Notes: generated from the letters alone by a model not told the origin. Numbered from the stretch's first letter, positions 1 to 13,239 are shown. The stretch: 64,000 bases of DNA from Branchiostoma floridae (GCF_000003815.2 NC_049980.1:6248659-6312658); one strand, 5' to 3'. Made by a program: numbers and translations.

Positions 1-75
1 ATGGAGGTAAGCCGGATACTTTTAGCGGCCCGCGGTTCGATCGGCTGGCCAAACAGAGGATCACGTCCCATTGGC

Positions 76-600
76 GGTGGGTAATCCCCGAGGGTAACGT
101 GCCCGCAGGGGATGCATGTGGGCTGTACAGTTATTAATGTGAGTCATGGGCCCGGTAGCATACAGAGTCCCGACTATAGCTAGGGCTGTCTAACAAACGA
201 AAAATTCAGGTACGGTTACGGGTCCAAGTGCTGGTCCAGATACAGGTTCGGACTAGGGGTGGGTACCGGTACAAAACCGCCGGGAATGCATGTGGGCTGC
301 ACGGTTATTAATGGGAGTCATGGGCCCGGCATCATACAGAGTCCTGACTATAGCTAGGGCTGTGTACCAAAGGAAAAATTCGGGTACGGTTTCAGGTCAA
401 GGTGCTGGTCCAGGAACAGGTTCGGACTAGGGGTGGGTGCCGGTAAAAAACCACCGGAAATGCATGTTGGCTGTACAGTTATTAATGGGAGTCATGGGCC
501 CGGCAGCATACATTGTCCTGGCTATAGGGATGTGTACCAAAGCAAGAATTCAGGTACGGTTACGGGTACAGGTATAGGTCCTGTACCTGCACCTGTACCT
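76..600 (+). repeat. 174-bp tandem repeat, about three units
   Basis: The anchor ATGCATGTGGGCTG occurs at 112, 286 and 460 (ATGCATGTTGGCTG in the third), exactly 174 nt apart each time. Each unit continues with GTTATTAATG, GAGTCATGGGCCCGG, AAATTCAGGTACGG-type and TGGGTACCGGTAC-type segments. The third unit is more diverged and ends in a GTACCTGCACCTGTACCT run. The unit end resembles the terminal sequence of the element at 32196-32628, suggesting the array grew from a piece of that family. Confidence 0.88.
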
Positions 601-616
601 AAAGAAGCTGTATCAG

Positions 617-792
617 TTATTCTAAACCGGGGCCAGGTCGGGCTGTTTTGTAGACGAAAAATAGAGATGTACAAATACAAAAAATCATGCCCACTACTCT
701 TCTTTTTATTACGTTCTGTGTACTTTGATGTCTTTTATATCATTCTTATCGTTCCCGAAAGCTGCCCGGCCGGGCCCCAGTTTAAAAATGTG
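617..792. mobile_element. MITE, CCGGCCGGGCCCC family (copy 1)
   Basis: The left arm TAAACCGGGGCCAGGTCGGG is the reverse complement, with few mismatches, of the right arm CCCGGCCGGGCCCCAGTTTA near 765-785. The AT-rich core is about 110 bp. The same termini occur at 13240-13445, 16110-16328 and 41702-42098. There is no coding capacity, and no clear target duplication. Confidence 0.7.
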
Positions 793-1770
793 ACCAACTG
801 TCCTCTCTAGAGATAAATTCACATGACGTCTTTTCATGGGAATTGACATAACGTTATTTTTTCGGGTACAGGTACACACCATGGTGTTCAGATCCGGACC
901 TGTACCTTAAAACAACCCCAGGCAGACACAGCCTTAGCTAGCTAACTGTGCGCCACGGACTTTTTTTTGTCTATTCCCGGACCCGCGAAGCACTCTCCCA
1001 TGCAGAATTTAAGTCTACTATAGGACATGGGGGTAGAAGGTCGCCGGTGATGGCAATTTTCCATGGATAGTTCTGTCTTTGATTCACAACGCAGTGTTTG
1101 CCCTATATGAAAACCTACGAGGTTTGCATTGATTGTTTGAACGGTATATTTGGGACAGGGCAAAAACTGCGGACTCTTCTAGATGAAACATTAAGAACTT
1201 ACGTTACGCGAAAGCTGTACGTAGATTTGTAGCTGTGTATGCACTAACGACATAGACAGCGTTAATTATCACTTCCATATTCCAGTTCGCAATTGTAGCA
1301 TTTTACCACAACTTGAATCTTACCTTACAAATGTATATTTTCTCTTGGTAGAGACGATACGCCAACGTTTTCTACCCGTAGGCTTTGAAATGTCATTGAA
1401 AGTGCACTTTGTTTTGCTCGGAAGTGGGGATCGACTTTACCAAGCGCGGTAGCTCCTCTCGTCGGCCCCCCTGTGTGGCGATAGATCGAGTCTGATTTCT
1501 GCGCCATCACACGCGGCCGTTTAGAGAGCTCTACAGATCCGTTCACGACCAAGTTTACCATATATGGCCACCATAAACCAACTCTATGGATGACGTCCTC
1601 TGCAGACTCAAAAGCTCATTCAAGAGAGTGTGAAAGAAAGCAAGATACGTGAAGTAAAACAAGAAGCCTAGTTTTTTCAAAATAAAGACTATAAACGTTG
1701 GAAGAAGAATTGAAGCGACGAAAGATGGTGCATTTTATTACTGACTGCTCAAGAAACTATAGAAAGTGAC

Positions 1771-1830
1771 ACTAGTGTGGTAGCTTAGTATGGCTTACCA
1801 AGTTGGTAGCTAAAAGACTACCACACTAGT
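1771..1830. repeat. Perfect 13-bp inverted repeat (hairpin)
   Basis: ACTAGTGTGGTAG at 1771-1783 pairs perfectly with CTACCACACTAGT at 1818-1830 across a 34-nt loop that itself contains GGTAGCT/GGCTTACC segments. It could be a small degenerate MITE; no other copy was noticed. Confidence 0.7.
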
Positions 1831-4351
1831 AATATTTCAACAACTATCTAGATAATTTCAGATCTACAACTTCATTCATGGCTTACTCACAAGTATAGCT
1901 TCTATAGGTATTCTCAAAACAGAGGGGAAAGAAATTTCTTGTGTTTTATCCAAAGGAGGCAAAAATCACAATTTGCGCTGGGATGTAATACATTAAATCT
2001 ATTTGCCGTGGCATAAGGGACCATCTCAAATGTTTATCATCATCTTGTAGGTCACATATGTAGAGTGTATCAGTTTAAAGGAATTTCTATTCAAATAGTC
2101 TTGTTGCACAAGAAAAGAGTTGATACAGCAATCAGATATTCGACGAACTTTCGTTATCGAACACGCTCGACATTTTGAGAACGTCCCCGTGTTTTTTCCT
2201 GGCCGCCCAAGACTTGTTGCGGAGCCGACTGGCCGTTATATTATCCATTATCGTGGCGTCACAAATCGCGACCACAAGTCTGTAGTGAAGAGGTCAACTG
2301 CTGACCTCTATACACTGTATGGGGAGGGGGGTGATAATGAACTACATGTAACGAGTGGGTCTATTCAACAGTAGCGAAAACTGATGCAAACCTATACTAT
2401 AGCTAGTCACGGACAGGCTATGCAGGTCAGCCATGTTGGGACAAACGTAACTTGGATTTGTGTCACTTTTGAGGTGATATTTAGAGGATGATATATTATA
2501 TAAAAGTATGATACAAAAGACAGCAAAACTCATAAAAGGGAAACCGCTGAAGTAACCGTTGGTCCTCTGTGAAATTCGTTGAGCAATTTTTCAAATTTTT
2601 GGTCGACGCCGTTCAGCACTCTTTAACTAAATTTAGAAAGCGAGTGTGAATAAAACAAATACTACAGACTATGAATAGTCAACCCATGTTTTTCCGCTCA
2701 TGAAATAGTATGTAGTACAAAGCCACCTTTATGACCACTGCACACTTTCTTAGAGCCCTAGCCAAAAATTCAGTCTTGTAGCCATACTTGCAGCTGAAAA
2801 GCGGACAGGTCGTTCGATATATTTCTGCTTGCCGCTGATAGCTAAGCTCCATATATCCATTCCCATGGTCTCCCCGTATGCTCTGTAACCATTGATTCTC
2901 TGAGTGAACTAGAATAACACATGGCAAAAGTGCATGAAAGTCGTTTTGACACAACTTTTCTGAATCATATTCGAGTAGCTCTTGGCGTAGCTCAATGCCT
3001 ATCAAGACACGCTCAGTCAGCGTTAAAAAAATCTATCGCCGCACGTCTCCTGGGCGAGTATCTTTGAAGCGATAAAGTCGTGGGTATTCAAACGGCCCCG
3101 ATGCCAACTCTCTGGTGCTCCAACCATATTCAAGGTAGTAGAATACAGTATTTTGCGACGTGGGCATGCATCAAGTGGTACGGATAAAATTGTGGAAGAC
3201 TGGGTAGAAAGTCTTATTTGAGAGGCAGCCAGATATGCTGCGTGGTAAAGGAATATGTCTACTTTGAGACTGTCTGATTTGGATTGTTAAGGTTTCGTGC
3301 GTAGATGCGCCTTTAATACAAAACTGTTTTGTCTTTCGCGTGAGCCGGCTGCAGTTATTTGACCTCCGCAGAGCGGCGTTTCAAAGAGATCGCCAAATGT
3401 CGACACGCAGACAGTTTTTTTTTTGGGGGGGGGGGGGGTATTTTGTACCCTGAACTCAAACATATTCGTGTTTAGTATTCCTCCAGTGCAATGTACTATG
3501 ATTTTACCGCGTCGAAGCCAGACGTGGCCCTTAACTAAAGAAATCCCCATAGGCCGAAAACTGTGTTCGGCTACCTTCAACAGTGCAGCCTATACACAGC
3601 AATCAAATGTCTTTCACCTTGAAATCACGTCACGGTGCAGAGGTTTCCCCAGTATTGGGTGCGATTTGAAGAACGTCATTTGGTAGAAAGTTGGTCACGA
3701 ATGTATACTAGAGGACTGGTTGTGTGCAGTTGTGTGTCATTTCCCGGCAGCTAGAGTACTTTAGACACCATTTTCTTCTCAACTACGCGAGCTACAAGTA
3801 CTACTTCCACTCAACATCGGCCATTTTGGGTTGCCACGCGCAATCAACACGGAAACCGTGTCGAAAGTATCCCGATCGACAATGCTGCACACTTTGGCAC
3901 TATCAGCTCTCTGTTACACACTCTTGGCTAACCTTCTACCAAATGGCGTTCTCAAAATACATTCCCACGACTTGGCATCTACTAGTCCCCGAGCAATATC
4001 GGCGCTGTGTTGAGAGAAGACTAGTACTGTAATCCATTTCAACTCCAGTTCGCTTCTCTGATCACATCCGAACAACTCTGCCGACTGTGATAGTTTAAAG
4101 ATGCATATTCGGCAAACGACTTTTAAAGACTAGCTGGCGATCTCGCCGACCAAGTTCCAACCACAGATGACCTTGCACACGATTTGTCCTCAACCATGAT
4201 ATGAACAATGCCGGAATGCCATTATCGGAATTGAAATGCTTTAGGTACTTTCAAAATCCTAATCAATTCATAAAACAAAAATAAAGGTCTTCTTACTTTT
4301 TATCTCTGTTTTTACTACACAACAAAATGAAACAGACAAACGAAAATAAGG

Positions 4352-4735
4352 GATGTCCCTGTAGCTCAATTGGTAGCAGTTTCACATTTGAGCTCCTGGT
4401 TCCAATTTAACGTTAGTTCACCTTTATCCGCGGGATAACCTATATCCGTTGCTTTCACAATCAGGGTTTTTAGGGCTATCATGCTGACGAAATGTGAGTT
4501 CAAACTGCTATATTTTGAAAATATTACAATTTGAAACATCCGTTATTCCTAAATGCGCTGTCTTGAAAAACAACGGATATAGGTTACCCAACGGATAAAG
4601 GTGAACTAGCGTTAGTTGATAACTGGGAGACCATGGTTCCAATGCGGGAAAGGAGTTGTTTGGAGTTGTTTCGTAAGGACCGCAAAATTGGGGGTCCCGC
4701 GTTCGAGTATGTGCCTCAAGCACGTTACAACAGCC
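4352..4735 (+). repeat. tRNA-derived SINE, split by a MITE
   Basis: The left part starts GGATGTCCCTGTAGCTCAAT with a pol III A-box-like TAGCTCAATTGG and a B-box-like GGTTCCAATTT. It is interrupted at 4411-4611 by a foldback element and resumes as TTAGTTGATAACTGGGAGAC, through to GGGGGTCCCGCGTTCGAG. The uninterrupted copy at 28862-29145 shows the same order, which proves the nesting. Confidence 0.8.
4411..4611. mobile_element. TTAA-type foldback MITE (CGYTAGTTCACCTTTATCCG), copy a
   Basis: Terminal inverted repeats of about 40 bp: CGTTAGTTCACCTTTATCCG on the left and CGGATAAAGGTGAACTAGCG on the right, with CCTATATCCGTTG/CAACGGATATAGG inside. Flanks are TTAA on the left and TTAG on the right. 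It is inserted in a SINE, so it is younger than that SINE copy. There is no coding capacity. Other copies lie at 45371, 48971, 50295, 57042, 58572 and 62451. Confidence 0.88.
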
Positions 4736-5742
4736 TCATTACTCAGATGATTATCTAATGTTGGCTGTACTACAAGGTTATTACTAAAACACGACAACGC
4801 CTGACGATACAGAATGTACAACAGTGCTGCCTTAGTTTTGGGTTGCAGTTTATTTCCCTTTTCTTTCTATCAGCGTATCTTAGAAGCAATTCCGCTCCTC
4901 CACGCCCAATCTCGACATCTCATATGCCTAAGGCCATAAAAACGACGTCTCGAATTTTTCTTCGTCGCCGTACCAGATCCCGACTCATCAGTTGTATCTA
5001 CGCACGCCTTAATGTAGCTTAACTCTGGAGACCAGCGCGTAAATCCGTGCCAAACCCTGGCTAGCTGGCCCCCCATCTATGTTCATTCATCGCAGCTTCT
5101 GAAGCGGGACGACTCTGATGTGTACTGGCGGGCGAGACTGCTTGTGAGTCCGCCGGTGTGTCCGCTGGTTCCCTGCCGACCGCTCCGGGAAGATCCCAGC
5201 CTAATTACGGCCCAGATGAATGCCAGCGCCGCTTCAACAAACGTTCATCCCGAAGCGCGGGACCCTTTTCTTCCACTTCCCGAGATCACAAGGCGCACTA
5301 CGTCTTGGTTGCTGATGTAGTGGGTGTTTCTTGGAGGTCTACTTTCTTTGGCGACGAGTATTGCTTTTGAATTCCGTCTTCGCGGCCTTCCATTAGGCTC
5401 GTTGCTCGGTTGGTGATTGTATTTGGCACGAGAGAGAAGGCAGGAATTAGATAACGGTTCTCGGCAAGTGTATTGGATATCTATCAGGCTGCCTGGTCCG
5501 GCGATGCGGAGATAAATGAGTTACCGGGAGCCTGTACGGGGCGGCTGGGGAGACAGCCCCGTGGTCCCGCCTGTAGGGCAGGGGATGTGCGGTAATCCTC
5601 GTGCATTTATATTGTGTACGCCGGTCACGTTATTGATGATGATACTGGGGATGCCCCCGAATTTTTAGGGGATCCTCTAGAGTTACACTGCAGCATCAAG
5701 CATGCACTGCCGTAGTCGAGTAGTCCTTTCGACTCCTTTTTT

Positions 5743-5842
5743 NNNNNNNNNNNNNNNNNNNNNNNNNNNNNNNNNNNNNNNNNNNNNNNNNNNNNNNNNN
5801 NNNNNNNNNNNNNNNNNNNNNNNNNNNNNNNNNNNNNNNNNN
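5743..5842. other. Assembly gap (100 N)
   Basis: Exactly 100 Ns, a conventional placeholder for a gap of unknown size. Sequence just left of it resembles a cloning polylinker (see findings). Confidence 0.99.
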
Positions 5843-6383
5843 TTGGGAAATCCAGGGAAACCATTCTCAAATAGTCTCAAAAGTTTGCTGGCCCCATGGA
5901 CAGGCACATTTTTTTAGATTTCTGGGGGACAGAATATTTTTCTTCCTGGGAAGAAAATTTTCTGTGAGGAAGCAAAACAGGATAAACGAGAAAAAGCATT
6001 TTTGGTAGTGTTATAAGTAGTACACATTTTAAGTCCTCTAGTCTGTACCCTCGCTGCAAAGCTGGATTTGTCAAATTTGTTTTAGTTAAAAAAGCTGGAG
6101 TTCAACTATAGCCAGAAGACTGTCATGATGCCAGGATTTCACCCCCCGTCCTCATGGATCAGTCCCGTCTGTCAACGGAAATACGGAGGTCAACTACAGG
6201 TCAAAGTATGCCAAAAGTCACAATTTTGTACATGCTTCAGTCCCTCTAGCAGAAACCTTGACCTTTATTATCAAAATTTGCCCAGGAAAACAATGACGTC
6301 ACTCACCTGGAGGGAAACGCCTGGGTGAGACGTGATCACACCGCCACTGCAATCCGTACCGGGGAGGTGCCGAAACAAGAACA

Positions 6384-6580
6384 GTCCGCACTCTAGAACA
6401 AAATAAAGTTGTGATTGGCAAAAAAAGGAAAGGAAAGTGATCGAGATCCAGTTTTAGCTCACTGAAGAGATATTCTTCCACTGGCCATGACAGAAAAGAC
6501 GCTACAGTGTTTACAGCTTCATTGTACCAGGGAAAATAGTCCGCACTCCAGAACAAAACAAAGTTGTGATTGGCAAAAAG
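6384..6580 (+). repeat. 40-bp direct repeat pair
   Basis: AGTCCGCACTCTAGAACAAA at about 6384 and AGTCCGCACTCCAGAACAAA at about 6538 both continue AAAGTTGTGATTGGCAAAAA with only a couple of differences, about 154 nt apart. It may be a local duplication or the ends of an old insertion. Confidence 0.75.
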
Positions 6581-6722
6581 TAGTGGACAACCTCAAGCCA
6601 GCGGTCGTCAGGGTCGTGGATCAGGGGTGGGCTGATTTAAGTTTCCGTATTCGACTTTCTTATTAACTGAGAGGAATCAAACTTAGCACATAATAACTGT
6701 GCTGCTAAGTTTCGCATGTTTT

Positions 6723-6972
6723 AAGGTGGTATCTCACTGCAATTGGGGCACCAGTGCGGCACTGCAGTGTTAGTTCACTGCGGCACTGTTGTGTTATTTT
6801 CGCCGATTTCGTTATAATTAAGATATTGCATAATAAATAAAGTCTGCCTTAGAACTAGAACACAACAAAATACACAAAACGTAAGAAAATTAGTTCTTTA
6901 TCACTGAAATTCGTTGAGTAATCTTTCGAACCCCGCAGTGCCGCACCGATGCGCCAAGTGAGATACTACCTT
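6723..6972. mobile_element. PIF/Harbinger-like MITE with TTA duplication
   Basis: Terminal repeats AGGTGGTATCTCAC and GTGAGATACTACCT are flanked by TTA on both sides (left TTA|AGG, right CCT|TTA). Sub-terminal GTGCGGCACTGC and GCAGTGCCGCAC also pair. A 3-bp TTA target is typical of PIF/Harbinger elements. A second copy in the opposite orientation lies at 24859-25087. Non-coding, about 250 bp. Confidence 0.72.
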
Positions 6973-9900
6973 TAGAGAAGACCCGCGAGGTCTCCAAAAG
7001 GGTTAACCAAGACATGCACGCGATGTTGCGCTTTGCGAGCGCCTGACAAAGAATCGATCATGTACGCCGAGATGTGTCACCCTGCCTTTCAGCTACTCAT
7101 CGCCCCGTTCCCATCCGTGAGTTCCGGGGATTGTTCGTTTGTGCTTGTGTTTGGTGCTCAAGCGGATGTCCACTGTGTCCAGTATCTCTCCTGCAGTCTC
7201 TCTTGAAATTTCACCACTTTATGCCATTCGTCGTGAGCTTCCTTAGCTTCGGAAGTTTTCTTCCGTGACCGCAACGGTCCAAGTTATAGTCCTCTATCTT
7301 TGGGGTCTGCTATCAGTATTAGCTTAGTAGATTCTTGCAGTGTCTACCTTTCGTAGATAGTAGATCCTCTCAAGCCGAAGTTCAAAGCCTGTTGTGCCTG
7401 GTGTCGGTTGGCATTCATAGAACGTGTCCACCTGACATGTTCACTTCTGATGACAACGGGCTTGTGTTGGACTGTCCATCATAATTATAATTCAACCAAT
7501 GATATCACGGCAATTAGCAAATCGACCAATTAGAGAATGGCTGCATGTACGTCAAATATCTGTGCAAAAAAACTTCTTACACTATTTATCATCTGATCTC
7601 ATATCTAGAAGATTAGCATTCTTCGTAAGACAAACTCAATGGGAGCTGATTCTATAGATAACTTTGTTTTGTGCATTGTGTATGTGTGTTCGATACGTTC
7701 TGTTGAAACGCCAACATTGCCGCTTGTGTCGCCCTAGCTCCTCCGCTTCGACTACACAGTGAGCGTCCCCTGAGTCAGCGCACAGAAATCCTCTCTCCAG
7801 TACTGGAAGACCTTCTCTGTCTGCCCTGCGCGGCGCTCTCACTCCAAGCGTGCACACTCACTCCGCTATAGGCAGCTTTGTCCCGCTCACAAGTTTTTAC
7901 GGGTGGGCTGAAAACGCATTAGGAGCCCGAAGAGCTCTCTCCAGTCACGCAGTGCGACGTATTGTGCATGCCGATTAGTCGCCCCCCCCCCCCTCTCCCT
8001 CCAGTATCTCTCCCCTAATGCCGATCTATTTAGACATGCTTGGGCGTTAATACCTATACCCCTGGCACACGTCAGCATCACTTTAGTTGCACCTGGGCTA
8101 TCTGGGCTGGGTTTATCACGGGAATTTCATACAAGCCTTTCATACAAGTTTGCGTCTCTTGGTCTGGTTTTCTGTGACCGTACGTATCTGTTGCCCTCTG
8201 CAATACGAAGGGACATTCTATGGAGCCTGAGCATTGATTTGTGTTTGTGTATATACATAAATATTCTAACCCACTACTGAATGACTGAAAGGTCTCTATG
8301 GCACGCGTGCACGTCTATGCTATTGAATATCACAAGCTCAAATCCTGTTGATAAATCATAGGTACAAATTATCATTAGTATACATGATATAACAATGTGG
8401 TGTCTGGCGACATTAAAAAATGACTAAAATTCACTATGTGAAGGTTCAACTTTTTCTTCCTTTTCAAGAAAGCTGTAAATATAAGGACAGGTGGAGCTTA
8501 TGATACATGGTTTCAAGCTACTTGCATAAGGGGTATGGAATTTTCTGCGCTATTTATATATAGAAAACTAGCAGGAAAACTTTATTGAATTTGATGGCAT
8601 TTAGAAAGTTTGAACGGCCAGAGCTTTGCTCAAATGTTGTGGGTTGTCTAAGTCGAAGATGTTCGAAGAATGAGCGATGTCTTTGTTTTGAACATGTCAA
8701 GTCATTTGTTATATTTCACCCAATTATACCGTAGATATGGGCGTGAAATAGTATATTTCATACTGCCATACCATGGGAGTGAAATATATAGTTTTTGCTT
8801 GGTAATTTTTCAATACATTTTGTGGTATTCCTTTGGTGGTTGAATACTTCGTTTTGCAAACCGGTTTCCATAACTAGTGAATCACTTACGATCGCTGTTT
8901 TTTTTAAAAGTTTGTTCCCATTGGCCTGTCTAAGAATTTTCAACATATTTCAATTCTTAGTTTAGTCAAGTTTTCTTAACCTCCTTGGTTTGGTTGAATA
9001 CCTGTTGGACGACAGGTGCTACCTGAAACGTGTGACCGTTTCCAAAATCTATCCAGTTGCTTGAGTAACTGCTACCTCGCGCACTCACTAGTTTATTTCG
9101 TTGAGAAACAACATGCACAATTCGGGGGGATCCCTAAGACCGGGACGCACCTAAAAGCTCGCGTGAAATGCTGTGTGGTGGTGACTAATAAAGGCGAGAG
9201 TTGGCGCTTGTCTGCACACGGCACGCAGCCAAACTTTATCACACCCAGACCCCTCTTCAACCTGGCGCCGTTACGCGAGGGTCTGCATGGGGGTCCCGAC
9301 AACGCTCTATGCTGAATTTAGCCGAAAATAGATGAAAACAATTACGCAAAATTTGGTATGAATTACGAAAATTACGGCTTTCACTACGAATTACGTAAAA
9401 TCAAAATAGGCTTAACTACGTAAAACTACAAAAATAAGAGCATGCAGACCCTCTTTACATGGGACGTGCGCGCGGAGGACGATGGGGCATCCCGCTAATT
9501 TGAAGGTCAGCTTTTTTGAGCGCAGAGACGAGCCCGACTTTGACGGTTGGAGGGGAATTCGGACGGACATTTGCGGGAATGAGCTCCGTGTCATGACCTT
9601 CACAAACAAGGGCGCCTTTTTCAGGCGGCAAAGGGAAATCAATTTGCGTTTCTCAAACCGCCTTATCCACCAAAAGTACAGAAGTATAAAATCGGTTTCA
9701 TTTTGAATATATCTTACATGAATACATGAATGATATGATGATACATTCTCGATTAAACATTATGAATAAGTGTGATGAATACATAAAAAGAATATGATAG
9801 ATATACAAAATAGATAAATGGATAGGTAGATAAATAATCTGATTTGATAAAGTATTTTCGACGCCCTTATTCTTACACCGTAGGCTTTCTTCTATTGCCC

Positions 9901-10047
9901 AAGGAAAGTGGCTTCGGCACTCAAATAACAGAAGCTAATTTAGATTTTGCGCATGCGCCTTAATTTTGTTATTGGAGTATCTAAATTTTGTCTTCAATCA
10001 TCTACATATAAATTTAAAGTCTTTGCTTGAAAACCTGGTGAACGAAC

Positions 10048-10150
10048 ATAAGGTAGAACTTTATTGCTCGACATTTGTACATGGTACAAAGTATGGCAGC
10101 GACTGTTACACAAAGTACAAAATAGGTGTAGAGAATAAGACTTAATATCC
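10048..10150 (-). mobile_element. 3' tail of a non-LTR retroelement (minus strand)
   Basis: AACTTTATTGCTCGACATTT and then GTACATGGTACAAAGTATGG match 14458-14505 and, in reverse complement, 60250-60312, where the family ends GTGCAATAAAGTTCATTC. Read on the minus strand this is a polyadenylation-signal-bearing 3' end without coding sequence. Confidence 0.5.
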
Positions 10151-12064
10151 TAATTAACGTAACAAGAAGGGCTGACACATTAGTCTTTGATATAGTGTTA
10201 CAATCGAGTTGGGCTATACATGAGATTCATTACTCTTTCTAATAACAAAGCAGTCTTTGATATTCGATAGATAAATTCAACTACATTCTGGGAGGCGATA
10301 ACCCTCACTGTGTACAAGTAGGCAAATATATCCACGAATGTTTATACCGTAGAACTAATAGTATTAATGACATACTAGACCCTATATGTTGATTTAATCA
10401 TACCTATAGATATCCATATATGTGTGTTTGGTTGTACTGTAAGTAGTTGTTATACATGTAGACCTTACGAAAGTCGCTGTACTTTTGTCGTGTCAATAAA
10501 GATTGTCTGATATTAACATATCCAATCACCGACAACACATTGGTATCCAGAGTAGAAAACAGAAACGTTTTTCTTTCCTAGAGTTATGCAGTCATTTACC
10601 ATGATTCATCCTATGCCGAAAATGCCGCAGGGAACAGGTTTGCAAGTCTCTGAGCATTAGTGCAGGCGACAGATGTCACATCCGGGACCTAACCCAGGTA
10701 TCAAAGTGATGTACTCTGGGAATCTGGGACCCATCTGATGGCAGAACGATATTGTGACCTGTCAATCATGTAGGGCTCCCCCAGGTGTCCCTGGAAACGC
10801 TGAAGTGGCGATTCCATTTGCTAAGCTTAGAGGGGGCATACAGGGCCCTGTTTTCCGATATAGAGGGGCACCAGTGGGGGTACAACCATGGGTGGGTCCC
10901 GGTACGGTGTATCGTGCAAAAAGCGAATTGAAGTAGGTGCGAGTTGCTATCATTTTTACCACGTTTCTACAGTCAAACTTGGTCTAAAACAGAGGTTGTT
11001 AGAGTTGTTTACAAGAAAATATGATTTTAAAAGTCAAATACTCCACCAAACAGAATAGAATTTATACGTTTTCACAGACAATCAGGTCTAGGTTCAGGTT
11101 TGTTTCAGATTTTTGCGCGTATGTTTTAAAAGGACTCGGTCGTTTAGCCGGTGGTTATAGGAACCGACAGTGCCTTATGGCACTGTATTGAACTCAGGGC
11201 GGGTCATTAACCCTATATTCAGCAGGGATTCATGACATAAGATGAGAGAAACCATGCGACAAAATTACACGTGCACGCCAGTCATGAATTTCTGATTTTG
11301 TTTAAGAATCTGTTCATTCACCACAAGACAACGCTCAATGAGATCCACTCAAAAAAAATTTTTTTTTGGTGTACATGTAACTACAGCTGGCTGGACTTGA
11401 TGACAGTTGCTTGTTCACCTCTGACGTGAAACGTTGTAGGTTCTACTAGTACTTAGAAACGCAATCATGAGGAAGCTTGTTCCTTTTTTTTTGATATGCT
11501 TGTTTTCTAGAAAGAAGCTTTCAGAGAGACACTTTCTTCTGAGACGTGGAGTGTGGAAGACGAAATGGTGATTTAATTCCGTTGAAGTGACAAAACGCGT
11601 CCTTCTTGAACCTTTCTTCTACAGACTCATCCAGACAGCGTCACACAGCGATGTGGTCACGGGTTACAACCAGATCGAGCTCCAAAGACACGATGTTGTA
11701 TTCGTGCTGAAGACTATCATAATTTAGATGTACAGGCAAGAAATTGAAATGATGCCTGGATTCTACCGCATTTCCTAATAGGCCAATCCAGCCAATGAAA
11801 AAGTAGGGTACCGGTCACTTCTTAAATGGGTCAATTACTTAAAATGACAAAAGTATGCAAAATTTGGCGCGAGTTGAGAAGAAAGTACACATTCTTTTGC
11901 TGTCCCTTGTAATGAAATAAATCGACCTTTCTGAGCAAAATATGCCAAAGAAAAAAATTCTTAATACGTAGAACACGTAAAAAATTACATCGACATGGTT
12001 TCTAGTGCGTAACACAGCTACCGTCCCTCTACTCTCCAAGCAGACGGGCTTTTTGTTTTGTCCA

Positions 12065-12140
12065 TTTCTTTTTTCGTCCGCAAGCCAAACGACCCGAGGT
12101 GAGTGCCAGCAGAGTTATTACTTGCGGACAAAAAAGAAAA
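12065..12140. repeat. Hairpin of about 19 bp per arm
   Basis: TTTCTTTTTTCGTCCGCAAG (12065-12084) pairs with CTTGCGGACAAAAAAGAAA starting at 12121, with a single extra C and a loop of about 36 nt. Confidence 0.7.
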
Positions 12141-13239
12141 ACTGATCAATTAGAAATCCCAATAAAAATACGCCAAAAATGAACCGGCGCCTATCCTCTG
12201 CTTAGAGAGTACGTATACGATCCCTCCCTTCACCAGTGATTCAATGAAGCGATATATTCATTTTTCCTACCGATCGCACCCTTTAATCCACTTCAGGCCT
12301 CGCCGTCAGCTCTACCCCTTAACACACGCCCCTGTCCGACCCGCGATCTAATGAAGTCACCCCGATGTCTATCTGGAAGTTCGTTACCCCGCCGAGTAAT
12401 GGGGCGTTAAAGCATCAACGTTGGAGAGAGCAATTTGGCGGAGTCCGGGGCACTTGATTTGACAGCGCAGGTCGGCACATCACTTTGTATGATAGCACTG
12501 GCACGAAGGCACATCATAGCGCAAGCTTCGGGGCCGTTCAAAATTCAACAATTTTTCCAAATATTATGGAAAATAGTTGAAATTTGGACTCACCGGAATA
12601 TTCGACTGAATCGCTCCGCCGTGTCTTCGACTATCTGATTCAGTCACTCAGTGGACACGTGACTTTATGCGTGTTTGACGTCAGCAATAGGTCAAAGGTT
12701 GTTGGAAGTCGGTACCGTCCACCGTCCACGTTTTGCTAAGGATGTATTGCTGAATTTGGTGTAATTGATCCACCTTATATATAAATCGTTCGTTAACGAA
12801 ACAAATATCGAGAGAAAAAAGTGCATGTCTATTCCAACTGCGCATTTGCTTTATTATCAAAGGCGTCCTACTTTCATATATCAGTCCTCGGGCGAGCATC
12901 CCACCTCCTGATACCTAATCAAATTTACTTTCATCTCGTTAACAACATGAGAGGACAGTACCAAAGGCCATGCTAAAAACAGCAGATTGTCCTAGGCCTG
13001 GTCATAGGAAGACAAACAAATCTCATGCTCACAGCACGACTCTAGTGTTGTATACGACTCTACTCCTGTATCAACAAGTAAGTCTCGATGGATCCGGTAT
13101 TTTCTGGACTCTGGTGGCATCACCTGCGCTACCATCAACACTCCTCGGTAAGGTTTCTGTCCACTTTAGTTGGGAGATGGATGGGAGCTTGGCACACAGG
13201 GGGGGGGGGGGGGGGGGACTGCATTCAGTTGATCCACCT

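Noticed and set aside
1-9. Exon end at the window edge (ATGGAG|GTAAGC)
   Set aside because: The donor-like GTAAGC is good, but only six preceding bases are visible and they do not match the expected NOL4 exon end.
2120-2374. 84-codon open frame (HFENVPVFFPGRPRL...)
   Set aside because: Looks protein-like by eye but I recognise no family, see no flanking splice context, and found no support elsewhere; left unannotated.
9482-9706. 74-codon open frame (DEPDFDGWRGIRTDICGNELR...)
   Set aside because: Somewhat protein-like, but unidentified and lacking neighbouring exons; both strands are open here, which weakens the case.
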